From contig OU862921.1 of assembly GCA_917880885.1 (NCBI GenBank), positions 1 through 64,000 of the forward strand: a DNA stretch of 64,000 nucleotides, written 5' to 3'. The notes below the pieces were generated by a model, which saw only the letters and a list, made by a program, of their open reading frames with translations, was not told where the DNA came from and ran no database searches. Below are positions 1-9,558 of the stretch, piece after piece (within the stretch, counting starts at the first letter, position 1; each line of letters begins with the position of its first letter). A program made the translations under genes and the position numbers. Source of the DNA: Limnephilus marmoratus (taxonomy: Eukaryota; Arthropoda; Insecta; Trichoptera; Limnephilidae).

Positions 1-480
1 ATTTATTCAATTTAGGCTGCGGGCAGTGGGCAACAGGCAAGCGGGAGGTGTGTATTTGATATGTATTCAAACTAACAGATGGCGTTGGTTATAAGTTATA
101 AAGGTTGGTTAAGCCATAGCCACGTGTGGCTGGGTCTGCTAGTTTATTATAAATGTCAATAAGTTTACTTCTTTAAAATTTTATGTTTATTCTATTTTAA
201 GTACTTTAATTCGAATATTCGTAGATGTGTATATTTTAGAAAATTTACATTTCCAATATAAAAATTTTAATATTAATAACCAAAATTGTTCTAACAAGGA
301 AAAATGATTTTGTCTATAGTTTAGAACAATTTTGTTTTTTGCAAGAGGGTTAAAAAAAATAATAGAAAGTAACCTTTAAAATTCATGGGAAGAACCGGGA
401 ATTTTGTGCACAAACCTTGACAGGCAAAAGTTTATAGATATAGATATCATCACTTGTTCGTAGATATCATCACTTGTGAT
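1..480. other. Unassigned AT-rich repeat debris
   Basis: No open reading frame or RNA gene is visible. The first 155 bases are more GC-rich and end in a GGGTCTGCTAGT-like motif next to AT-rich sequence. That resembles the junction of a decayed non-LTR or SINE repeat, but I cannot place it in a family. The rest is A/T-rich with a short direct repeat (tagatatcatcacttg, twice near 445-478). Confidence 0.3.
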
Positions 481-487
481 CTTGACT

Positions 488-2100
488 TCATGTATTTAGG
501 CTATTTTCATGATTTACATCATCAATTCTCATTGTTTTTTTCGACAGTAGTAGAGTATTATTTAATTTTATTTGCAAGGTTAGAAAGTAGTTGTATATAA
601 AGAAGTTGTTAATAAAGTCAAGAAGTTTGTCTGGGAGTTTCTTAAAAGATGTGGGAATCTCATCAATATTTAATTCTTTAATATTTTTGTCTTTACGCGA
701 GGCTTTAGTATTTGTAATTTTATTTATGATCTGCCAGAGTTTACGGGAATCATTTATTGCATTCATCAATTTTGTTTTTATAGAATGTTTCTTTAGCGTA
801 ACGAATTACATTTTTACATGTATTACGATATCTTTTGTCGAATCGAAGTGTATGGACATCATAAGGGCTGTTTTTTTACTTTTCTGTACAGTTCATCTCT
901 TTTTCTGATCGAGTTTATAATATTCTGACTGATCCATGGTTTAGTGTGAATATTTTAATGAGATACTCGTACCTTTTCTTCTGTGGTTTTGGTGTTTGAT
1001 AGAATACTGTGCTGTATAATTTCTATAAAATATCTCCAAGCATTATCAGTATCATATTTTTCCAGAAAACCAGTTCAGTCATTCATCGTTGACTTCCTTT
1101 TGGCGTGATCCCAATTTGTTTCAGACTTCGTTAGGAGTGATTTCGTATTTTGGTTTACATAAAAAATATTTTTTGTTATCGATAGAATTATTGTGGCATG
1201 ATCTGTTAGTGTGGTAGTATTAATAATGGCTTGAGTTTTTTATTAGTTTTACTAAAGATATGATCAATGCAAGTTTTGCTTTCATTAAATACACGTGTAG
1301 GTTCCTCAATTAGGCTTTTATATCCATGGTATGCAAGAGTCTGCATGTAATCATATTTTGTTCGGTGACCATTTTTAAGGATATCAATATTTATATCTCC
1401 GATAAAAAATACATCTTTAATGTTTTTTAGTAAACTCAGTTCAAAGGATAAGGAGTTTAGAAATGGCTCCAGATTTTTTGTAGATGCAGAATTTTATCTT
1501 AAAATTGCGTGTATTGTTGTATCATTGCCGATTGATATTCTTAGACAGTTCGCATTATTAAGGAGGGAATCTCTTTGTCTTTTCTCAGAGAAGGTGAAAA
1601 GAAGTTTGGTGGAGCTAAATTGCGTCTGTCTGGGTCTCGGATGACTTCAGTAATATCTGTTTTTTTTTATAGTTTTCCCAACTGCTTCAGCAACTTTCCT
1701 CGTCAATTCAATAGGTTGTTCTCATATTTTTGGGGAATCCCATTTATTTCTTAAGTATTACATTTTGAAATGGTTTCAATTTTTACCAGTTTAATTTCAG
1801 GTTTTTTATTGTTTTATTTTTTATTTTCCGATCTCTTTAATATTTTCGAAATCAGTTTGAATAACTTGGTATAAATTATTTGTAACATCAATTTTTTTAG
1901 TATTTCATCGTATTGAGTTCTTATAAATTCAATGCTTTTTTTGTTTCTGTGGTCTGAGATACAATTTTGATAAAAATGTCCCTATCCAAAATTTCAATTT
2001 TTTTTATCTATATAATCAATAATTTTGTCCATGCTTATTTTTTCATCAGAAATTTGGTTTTTGTTTCGAGTGCTAGACATCACTAAAATCTTTGTTCAGA
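488..2100 (-). pseudogene. Decayed LINE fragment with endonuclease domain
   Basis: This is the 5' portion of a non-LTR retrotransposon read on the minus strand. From about 2080 a coiled, lysine-rich start (MSSTRNKNQISDEK) is readable. Around 1410-1380 the frame gives FIGDINIDIL, matching the GDxN catalytic motif of the apurinic-like endonuclease. Near 1300 a CIDHIF segment follows, and near 1205 LTDHAT matches the terminal SDH motif. The open stretch 769-488 (NDSRKLWQIINKI) is the linker that usually lies between endonuclease and reverse transcriptase. Several frameshifts and stops separate these blocks, and the reverse transcriptase is missing, so the copy is dead and 3'-truncated near 488. 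The clade is not resolved; jockey/CR1-like is my best guess. Confidence 0.65.
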
Positions 2101-2460
2101 AATGCCCCTTAAAAAATTAATTCTGTCAACAATGTTTTGTTTATTGTTGTGACTTTATTGCATAGAAAAAACTTAACGTACAGGTAGGTGATTTGCAGTT
2201 TTTCGCAAATTTAAAAAATAAATTGTCTGTGACTTTTAATGACAAAGATTTGTTGTTTAGTGAAAAAAATTTGAAGCACGATGTAAAGTTCCGTGGGTTA
2301 CTATTATTTGGGGACTCTAACGCATAATCAATAGTACTTAAGTTAAAATCTACCTTGCGTTTGAAACAATGTGTAAATGTTCGACATTCGAAAACCTTTT
2401 AAATGGATACCATTCTCGATTTCAGACAGCAGTTACATAAATAGATCGAAATAAAAAAAA
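2101..2460. other. AT-rich region upstream of decayed LINE
   Basis: On the minus strand a degenerate reading (SPNNSNPRNFTSCFKFF and similar) could be the remains of the same LINE's first open reading frame, but it is too broken to call. Nothing else is recognised. Confidence 0.3.
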
Positions 2461-2815
2461 ATTCTACTTACCCCCCCCCCCCCCCTCCCCCCATCACTCG
2501 CCAGCGCTTCAAGTACCCAAATAAGGGGGCGGTGAAAAATTTCTCCACCCCAAGCGGCCGACACCTATTTTACGAAGAACCTGCCTTGTATTCTAAACAC
2601 AGGGTACCATTATCAAATTTGTAGTTGAATGACTTTTATTGGAAGAATACTCGACACATGTGATATAAAAATTGGCATCAAATGAGGTCGTAATAAACAA
2701 AAATATTTTGACTTCCCCCCCCCCTCCCCCCCCCGGCGATTTAAAATTTGCTGTTGAAGAACCTTAATAAGGGGGCGGCGAAATTTTCCGACACCCATGC
2801 TACGCCACTGACGGT
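2460..2815. repeat. Duplicated poly-C plus GGGGGCGG unit
   Basis: Two related blocks lie about 240 bp apart. Each has a run of C (starting near 2471 and 2716) and, 40-60 bp later, the phrase AATAAGGGGGCGGYGAAA (near 2520 and 2767) followed by a cc(g)acacc motif. The similarity of both halves suggests an old duplication of one dispersed repeat. The C runs are prone to sequencing length error. Confidence 0.6.
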
Positions 2816-2867
2816 GTGAGATGTCTTCAAGAATTCCTTGTGAAAATTTTGCAAACACTTAGAGCCG

Positions 2868-3090
2868 TTGATATTCTATTCCGCCTCAACGACTCGCTGC
2901 CGCCGTTTGCAATGACGGTATTGTGGTGATGATGGAGCTTAAGAAATCAAGGAACCATCGAATGGCTTACTGGATTTGTAATGAATGATGATTATTATCT
3001 GGGTACCGTACCTTCAACAACTGTCGATAGAGGGCAGCAGACATTCTGAACGGAGCCCTTTACATCGCAAGTCTGAAAAAAAACAGTTGT
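2868..3090 (+). repeat. Dispersed repeat family A, copy 1 (partial)
   Basis: The block gccgttgatattc..cctcaacgactcgctgc, followed about 120 bp later by CTTCAACAACTGTCGATAGAGGGCAGCAGA and a gcaagtctgaaaa end, recurs in the same order at 3611-3825. Shorter versions occur at 5568-5640 and 7080-7205. There is no coding potential. Function and class are unknown. Confidence 0.55.
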
Positions 3091-3333
3091 GTTATTATTT
3101 ATATCATTGAAGTAAAATGTAAAATTGAGTAGCTTTTGAAGTCCACAACAAATGCAATGCATTGTTTGTAAGTAAATAGGTAATCTATATTTATTTATTT
3201 GCACCATTTCCATGAAACTGTTCATTTAAATTTTTTTTCATTGTTTATTTAAAAATGTTTTGTAGTTATTATTAATAGTTAGTAAAAGTGTTGTTTGTTA
3301 GTAAAATAAATATGTTGTTATTTTTTTATATTT

Positions 3334-3825
3334 TACATAATGGCTACAACAGTTACCTGTGGCAGAATGCCTTTATTGGCTGCCTCCTTCGCTGTCTGGC
3401 AGTTGGCGAAGGGTCTGCACACTCCCGCCTTTCCCGTGTCCGCCACAATACAGTCGTCACCTTCAAACAAACAGACATATCAGGGTTGCACGACAAAATA
3501 TGACTATGAAGATTCAACCGACAATCCAGAAATAAGTGATACAGTGGAATATTTGAGGGTTGATGTTTTCAGGTCTACGGTGAGAATTCCTAGTGAAGAT
3601 TTTGCAGACAGTCAAAGCCGTTGGTGTTCCATCTCAACGACTCGCTGCTTTTTGCAATATATAACAGTTTTGTGTTGATGAGGAAGCCTATACAAACAAA
3701 CTTACCATCGCCTACTGGACTTATAATGATTAAAGAATTGTGGCCAAACCTTCAACAACCCCCTCGCAGCAGACGACTGGGACAGAGCCATCTAAAGCGC
3801 AAATCTGAAAATAAAAACAAAAAAC
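3334..3825 (+). repeat. Dispersed repeat family A, copy 2 (longest)
   Basis: The 5' half (TTTTACATAATGGC, then ATGCCTTTATTGGC and TCGCTGTCTGGCAGTTG) matches 6873-7045. The 3' half (gccgttggtgttcc to gcgcaaatctgaaaa) matches copy 1. This copy therefore links the two halves into one family of about 490 bp. A short open stretch across it reflects repeat composition rather than a gene. Confidence 0.55.
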
Positions 3826-3850
3826 GGTATTAAAATAAACTTATTACAAA

Positions 3851-4040
3851 AAATAAAACAACACTTTTTATTTAACCACGAATTTATTATTTATATATCT
3901 ACCGGTTTCGCTATGACCAGGCTTCCTCAGTATAAAATAATAACGTTATTATTTTATCTTGAGGAAGCTTGGTCGAAGCGAAACCGGTAGATATATAAAT
4001 AATAAATTCATGGTTAAATATAAAGTGTTGTTTTACTTTT
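3851..4040. repeat. Fold-back element with about 95-bp inverted arms
   Basis: Bases 3851-3945 are almost the exact reverse complement of 3946-4040. The core GCGAAACCGGTAGATATATA at the outer right matches TATATATCTACCGGTTTCGC on the left. The arms meet with essentially no spacer at aataataacg/ttattatt. It has no coding capacity. It could be a MITE, a fold-back transposon, or two head-to-head copies of one repeat. Transcribed, it would form one long hairpin. Confidence 0.85.
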
Positions 4041-4610
4041 AATAATATAATGTGTAACCACAAAGTAAGTGCTTTTTATGAAAAAAATAAACTTATCTTT
4101 GTATACCGTTTGAATAATTTATTTTGAAACATCGACCCTTTGGAAAAAAAAGGTTCCATCTGTTACGGTAAGGTCATTCGATAATGAACTCTGAAGTAGC
4201 TTAGTATAGATCCCATGACGGATGGCTTGTTATTCTAAATTTTTCAGGGTCAACAAGTTAATTTTTTCATTAAAAATAATGATGTGTACGAAGACTAAAT
4301 CATACAAAAAATTTATTTATTAAAGCTGCTTGTTTCATTGTGATTTTTTTAATGGAAAAATGTTAATATGATTTAATTTATGTAAAAAAAGAAAGAAGAG
4401 TGACATATAGTGGTTATTATAAGAATGATAAGTGGCAGCTTCACCTGAGGAGTTATTCCCTTCAGGGCTACCTCCACGGCGACGGGGCATTTCGATATAC
4501 GAAGGCACTTGCCAGCTCGCCCTGTCTCAGCTGCCGAGCAATTATCACCTGTAAAAGCAACATGACCGTCATACAAGTAGAGAGAATGATGAGTAAGTTC
4601 TGGGTAATAT
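4041..4610. other. No gene recognised
   Basis: AT-rich sequence with one GC-richer patch (4430-4570). Open stretches on both strands there look random. I see no repeat or RNA signature. Confidence 0.4.
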
Positions 4611-4613
4611 TAT

Positions 4614-4886
4614 TTGAATGAAAATTGCCTACCAATAACATCCAAAAATAGTTTCAAGTATCTGGGTGTAACTGTAGAGAGACACTTAAAATGGACCAAA
4701 CAAGTAAAAAATACGGTAACCAGAGTTAGAAAACTTATTAACATATTCATTAGATTGAGAAACATCCTATCATCTAGTATTATTAAAACTATTTATTTCC
4801 CTTTTGCCCAATCTAATCTACAATATGGTATAATCGGGTGGGAAGAAACTTTGAAAACTAACCTCCAACCTGTAGAAAGGGTATAG
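4614..4886 (+). pseudogene. LINE reverse transcriptase C-terminal fragment
   Basis: The 90-codon stretch contains FKYLGVTVERHLKWTKQV, the motif that follows the catalytic core in jockey- and CR1-type LINE reverse transcriptases. It continues with IKTIYFPFAQSNLQYGIIGW, the thumb segment usually ending in YGIxxWG. The catalytic YADD box and everything upstream are absent, and a stop follows PVERV. It is a short relic, 5'-truncated and diverged. It may come from the same family as the minus-strand relic at 488-2100, but the two share no overlapping region to compare. Confidence 0.75.
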
Positions 4887-5012
4887 AGGTTGATTCTAAA
4901 AGTCATCACATGAAAACCATCTGTTTTTCCAACAATACAACTATTTAACTCTTTTAGGGTTTATTATTTTTAGGGGCTATTATTTTTTTTTCCACCTGAA
5001 AACAACCAACTT

Positions 5013-5310
5013 TATTTTTGAAAAAATATAATAAGCAGTAATTGTTGAATGAAACACTAGCATATATTGAATCATTTGGCGGGTACGAGATAAGCCGCCA
5101 TAGCTCAGTGGTCAGAGCAATCGACCGGCAATCGAGAGGACACGGGTTCAAGTCCCGTTGGCGTCATGTATCTTTTCTCGGAAGATTTTTTCAATGTGGA
5201 TGAGTGTTTCAGGCTGATAATTATTGCTTATAATAATTGTTACACTTTGTGCTATGCATAAAAAATCTTGTCTTAAAAACGTTAGTTTTACAATTAAAAA
5301 TAATAATAAA
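5013..5310 (+). mobile_element. tRNA-headed SINE, copy 1
   Basis: A tRNA-like head (5094-5165) is followed by a body (catgtatcttttctcgga.., cataaaaaatcttgtct..). The upstream segment aatataataagcagtaattg from 5029 recurs in the second copy (32364-32625), so the family unit includes sequence 5' of the head. The body past 5210 also recurs as the arms of the hairpin at 32101-32267. No poly(A) or clear target duplication is visible, so the ends are approximate. Confidence 0.65.
5094..5165 (+). repeat. tRNA-like SINE head (A and B boxes)
   Basis: A 72-nt sequence folds as a cloverleaf. The acceptor arm GCCGCCA/TGGCGTC pairs at 6 of 7 positions. The D stem GCTC/GAGC and the T stem ACGGG/CCCGT around TTCAAGT are perfect. 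The anticodon loop CCGGCAA would place GGC (alanine) at 34-36, but base 33 is C instead of T. That defect, the missing acceptor pair and a second copy elsewhere argue for a SINE promoter head rather than a working tRNA gene. Confidence 0.7.
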
Positions 5311-5537
5311 TATTTCTTATCATTGTTAAGTTTATTTGTTTCTTAATTCAAATAAATAATAAGTATATCTTATTTATTTATCTTTTTCGGTAATGACACA
5401 ACTCCCAATGTTTTTGACACGAAAAATGTTTTTCTCTTTTAAGAAGTAGATTCATTAACAAGAAATTACTTTGTTTGTAATTATTTTTAAGAACCATGTA
5501 TTTCCTTATGTAAATCTGTTGTATGTATGTATATTTC

Positions 5538-5561
5538 AATAAATAAATAAATAAATAAATA
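5538..5561. repeat. (AAAT)n microsatellite
   Basis: Six tandem AAAT units, directly followed by the family A phrase ACCTTCAGCCACTGTCACTAGAGGGCAG at 5562. The pairing may mark the end of a retrotransposed copy. Confidence 0.85.
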
Positions 5562-5645
5562 CCTTCAGCCACTGTCACTAGAGGGCAGCAAATAATCGGC
5601 ACAGTGCCCTCTAAAGCGCAAACCTGAAAACACAACGGGCTGAGT
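5562..5645 (+). repeat. Dispersed repeat family A, copy 3 (3' end only)
   Basis: It contains CTAGAGGGCAGC and CTCTAAAGCGCAAACCTGAAAA, the 3' portion of family A, joined to an AAAT microsatellite. Confidence 0.55.
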
Positions 5646-5699
5646 CTCCATTGTGATTTTATTTTAAGGTACATGACAGAAAAAAGACAGAGAAAATAA

Positions 5700-6870
5700 G
5701 CGATGAGATCAAGTGGCTTGAAACAAGTACCTCAATGTTTACTTGATGCTTGAGTCCAGCATCTACGTTCTTGCCCCACTATCTTGAAGAGATTCTATAT
5801 TTATGACTTTATGGCTTGATTAAGCATGTGTAAAATGGTATGTAAACTTGTACAATTTTTGGCCCTTAATTGTTTTCTTTTTATATATGCTCAAAGCTAG
5901 AGTTAAGAAAGCTTTATCTCCTTTATATCCTATTTCATACACATTCATACAAAATTCATATTGTTTGACCAACTGCACGGTGAATGAATCGGACACTATT
6001 AAAAATAACCTTGCGTCGTTAGCTGGAAATTTAAGAATCCGACTTCAAATACATCTCTTACGCAAAACCATCTTCGTATTTGAAGTTTGTTAAAAATTAC
6101 CCTTGTAATAGAATCAAATTCAAACAAGTAGCCAATAATGCCAAAAGATGGCGCCTCTAACGTTAACAGCTAGCGTGAGGAGCGTCAGCTAGCAGGCATA
6201 AGCCCTATTGGTTTCGTACTTTCGTACTTTCGTCGACCTCTCTTGGTATGAAGAGGTGAGTGGTACGGTTTGATTATTATTGTAACTGGAGTTGTTGTGA
6301 ATAATGATACAACGTTGTTATTTCTACCATGCGTCTATATATTATATATGACGTCATTGACAAGCGTTCAATGAATCCGAGGAACCAGTTCCTCTCGGAT
6401 GTATAAAATGGTCACCAACGCTCAAACTGGAAGAAACCGAGCCAAAAAGCCTTTTGAACAGGATACTTGACGTGTTCATCAAGTAACTTGAGTATGGAAA
6501 GCAAATCGGAACCCCTTATGGATTTGGGATGAAAAAATAAGGTCTTCTATGTTTGGTACCAATTTTCGAACAGTTTACGATGGCGGAGATTAATTTGACG
6601 CCTGTCGTCTCTCATTAGTTTACGCAGGTAACTAACGACATTAAGTGAAAATGTTGCAAGCTTTTTAGTTTTATATTTAAAATATTAATAGAAAGACTAC
6701 AACATTTGTTTATTACTGTTTGTGAAAATATGATACCTTTGTTTATTATGCGCCATTTTTATGAAATTACTAATTTCGCAATGTTGTCTTCTGAAACTCC
6801 TGGTTTAAGTAGATTGATTTTAAACGGTTATATATACTTGCAGGTTATATTGCTGCGACTGTGAAAACAT
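5700..6870. other. No gene recognised
   Basis: Nothing coding is visible. A tandem cgtactttcgtactttcgtcg stretch and a GCTAGC-containing inverted motif (6168-6205) sit within sequence that could be an old LTR or promoter-like repeat. There is no matching partner in the window. Confidence 0.35.
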
Positions 6871-6872
6871 CT

Positions 6873-7215
6873 TATTTTACATAAATGGCGAAACACCTGC
6901 GGGGAAAGGCCTTTACTGGCGGCTTCTATCGCTGTCTGGCAGTTGCCGAATTGACTGCACACTCCCGCTCTTCCTGTGTCTAGCATCTTACAGTTATCAC
7001 CTTAAAAAAACGGACATACCAGAGTTACACAACACGACAAGTGAAGTTGAATAAACTGTTTGAAATTAAAGTGAAGTACCTTCTCTAGGTGTAGTTGTCT
7101 TTGCCTGGTATCTGGCTTGCAGTCTTGTCTCTTGTCCTGGTACCCAAGGGCAGCACACTATCAGCCTATTCTCCGGGGAGGCGCACATCTGAAAACACAC
7201 TACGTTGTATTACCT
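6873..7215 (+). repeat. Dispersed repeat family A, copy 4
   Basis: The 5' portion TTTTACATAAATGGC..GGCCTTTAC..TCGCTGTCTGGCAGTTG matches 3334-3510. The 3' portion (aagggcagcacac..gcgcacatctgaaaacacac) matches the ends of the other copies. Divergence is high, which suggests an old family. Confidence 0.55.
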
Positions 7216-7840
7216 ATTCTTTTATACTGATATCTTCCCTTCCCTGATAAACATGCTGATCAGAACTGCAATGTCAAATTTCGCTGCTATATTCTTGTTC
7301 ACAGAAATAAAACATCCTGATTTCCATATTATTGAACACTAATTTCTAGAATTAGATCATAACCGTTTTGTGTAGTGGACAAAAAGTTTTAAGTGGTGAA
7401 AGACATGTCATAAGTCATAAGACCTGCCATGTTTAATATTTTATTTTATTAAATGACATTACTTTGCGCACACTTTTTATTTGGTCGACATGTTTCAAAA
7501 CCAATGGTAAAGAACTATCGGCATTAACATTAAAATATATTATAGTATAACTTTAATAATTTTATTTTTATACAGTACTATACGTGTATTCCTCGTCAAT
7601 ATTGTATTTCATTGTGAATTGAACAAAGTTATACGTTAAGTTTCTTAAAACAACTAACCAACTACGAAAAGCAGATGCATACCAGGTTTTTTCTTTGAAA
7701 CATTCAATGTTTTCAATTTAGTGTTCATAAATAAAAAATAAGCTATTTGCAAGAATCGAGTGCACCAATATATAATTCATGTAGGTTTACATAATATATG
7801 TAGATAATTATAAGCATAGGTACACAAGTACATAATAATG

Positions 7841-8175
7841 TGTGGGAAACGATATGCAGTAACGCAAACTATTATTCGTGCACTGGCAACCCCAGCTGAC
7901 GTCACGCCGCGGCGTAGCTTTAGAAACTCCGAAGTGATCGTCATTCGCTTTCCAATTGCTTGGCAAGTTACCTCGTGTCCGTGATATCGTTTCTCACATA
8001 AAAAATCCTTCTGATATTCTATCGTGTATGTTATCATATTCAATAAATCAATATAACTACAGAGTTAAGACTTTCTCTATAATTATACGATATTTGGTGT
8101 ACCCTCGCCGTGGATCCCCTAGTTTCGAACGGAGTAAGTATCTGCACAAACTAGCCACCAAGGGTGCCTACCAAA
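7841..8175 (+). repeat. El1 5' LTR
   Basis: Starts TGTGGGAAAC after the duplication aatg and ends near TACCAAA. Its exact end is ambiguous by 2 bases because of the A run. A polyadenylation signal AATAAA lies at 8042-8047. No TATA box is obvious. Confidence 0.9.
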
Positions 8176-8176
8176 C

Positions 8177-8194
8177 TGGTGACTCCTTCTTCAC
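8177..8194 (+). promoter_or_regulatory. El1 primer-binding site
   Basis: TGGTGAC starts one or two bases after the LTR. As I recall it, this is the complement of the tRNA-Trp 3' end and the expected primer for CsRn1-like elements. The match beyond the first 7-8 bases is weak. Confidence 0.65.
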
Positions 8195-9558
8195 ACGTGA
8201 AAAAACAACGAAAATATCAGCACGAGGACAGTCGGGCAATTGGAGGGCGGGTCCTGAGAAACACATACCCGGTGAGCCAGTTTTCATTTAAAAAAAAAAA
8301 ACATGTCATTTAATTTAGCTTCCATTTCATTCTTATTGCCACCGGGGGGGTACTCAGTAATTTTATCATATAATGTGCATGGCACATTCTGTCGATTATT
8401 ACGATAATGACAGCAAATGGCCCACGGGTTTATAAAAAGATATTGAAATATACTACATTAATAACTTGCTTTGATTTTCAGCTACAACGGAATGTTTCCT
8501 TACATAAATAATACCCACATACCCCAAATTAAAATCATGCAAACAATCTTGAATTGTAAAATATATTATTACAACTTTTTTGACGTATGACGGTCTTAAA
8601 TCGTTGCGATCTATTTTTTCGAAATAATCTAGCCGCATCTCATGAAATGTCTAACAAATCATGTGTATGTAAAAATGTTATTCCAATAAAAAGGATTAAA
8701 ATTGTTGGTACAATCTAATTCAGCGCAAGTTCTCATGACATGCAGCCGACGGAATTACATCGCAATTCATCACAGATCGAGAGCACCTGTCAACAGCAAA
8801 AAACTCGGCGTAAAGGCCGATTCACATCAGCGCAACTGCAGAAACCCGGCGTAAAGGCCGATTCACACCAGCGCAGAGCAGAATCCGAGTGCAGAAATCA
8901 TCAGGAATCTAATCTCATGAAAAAGACGTCACATCAAACAAGTGAAAGTTAAAAATTTCTTATTAATCTTATAATTTTTTTTCCAGCATTTTTAAAATTG
9001 TTACACGAATTGATGCGTACACAATATGTTACAACTAGCATTATGTTTTCGTAAAAGGGTCTGCAGGACTCATGTAATCCAATCACATCTCGAAAACGGA
9101 ACTACCTACAAATAAATTTACCATAATTTAAAATATTTAAATGATATTACTAAACATTAGCACCTTTCGTTTTCGGCGATGATGTTGAATTTATGAGTTT
9201 TGTAGATATTTTTCCAGGCAATAAATTTGTTGAATAACTTTTAAAATCTACGGATGATTTAAACATTTTTATTTATACTGAATACTTTCATCATCCAAAG
9301 TAAATTACTAGAAATATCAGTTATTTTTTAATTTTTTTAACAAAATTTTAATAAATTTCACAATTTTAACTTTTAATAAAAATATCAATAATTTTAATAA
9401 ATTTTAAAATTTTTAGTAACGATTTATGAGATGAATTTTAAATTAATATGGGTATAAATTAAATTTAAAAAACAAATATTTCATACAGACATTTTTCCTT
9501 TGCTATTGCCATACGTATTTGCCACATCTGCTGTGATTTGTTTTGATCGAAGTGGGAA
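8195..9558 (+). other. El1 long untranslated leader
   Basis: About 1.36 kb without a credible gene separates the primer site from the gag start. It contains a direct duplication at 8806-8880 (CGGCGTAAAGGCCGATTCAC twice, 43-bp period) and becomes extremely AT-rich from 8950. Either it is an authentic long leader or part of it is an unrecognised insertion. Confidence 0.5.
8804..8882. repeat. 43-bp tandem duplication in El1 leader
   Basis: CGGCGTAAAGGCCGATTCAC followed by AYCAGCGCA occurs twice in tandem with two or three mismatches. The GC-richness contrasts with the AT-rich leader. Confidence 0.8.

Noticed and set aside
5094..5165. A functional tRNA-Ala gene
   Set aside because: The cloverleaf is good, but base 33 is C, one acceptor pair is lost, and a second copy with the same flanks shows it is a SINE head.
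7777..8291. Open frames on both strands around 7.8-8.3 kb
   Set aside because: They fall in the El1 LTR and recur at 27611-27987, so they are not genes.
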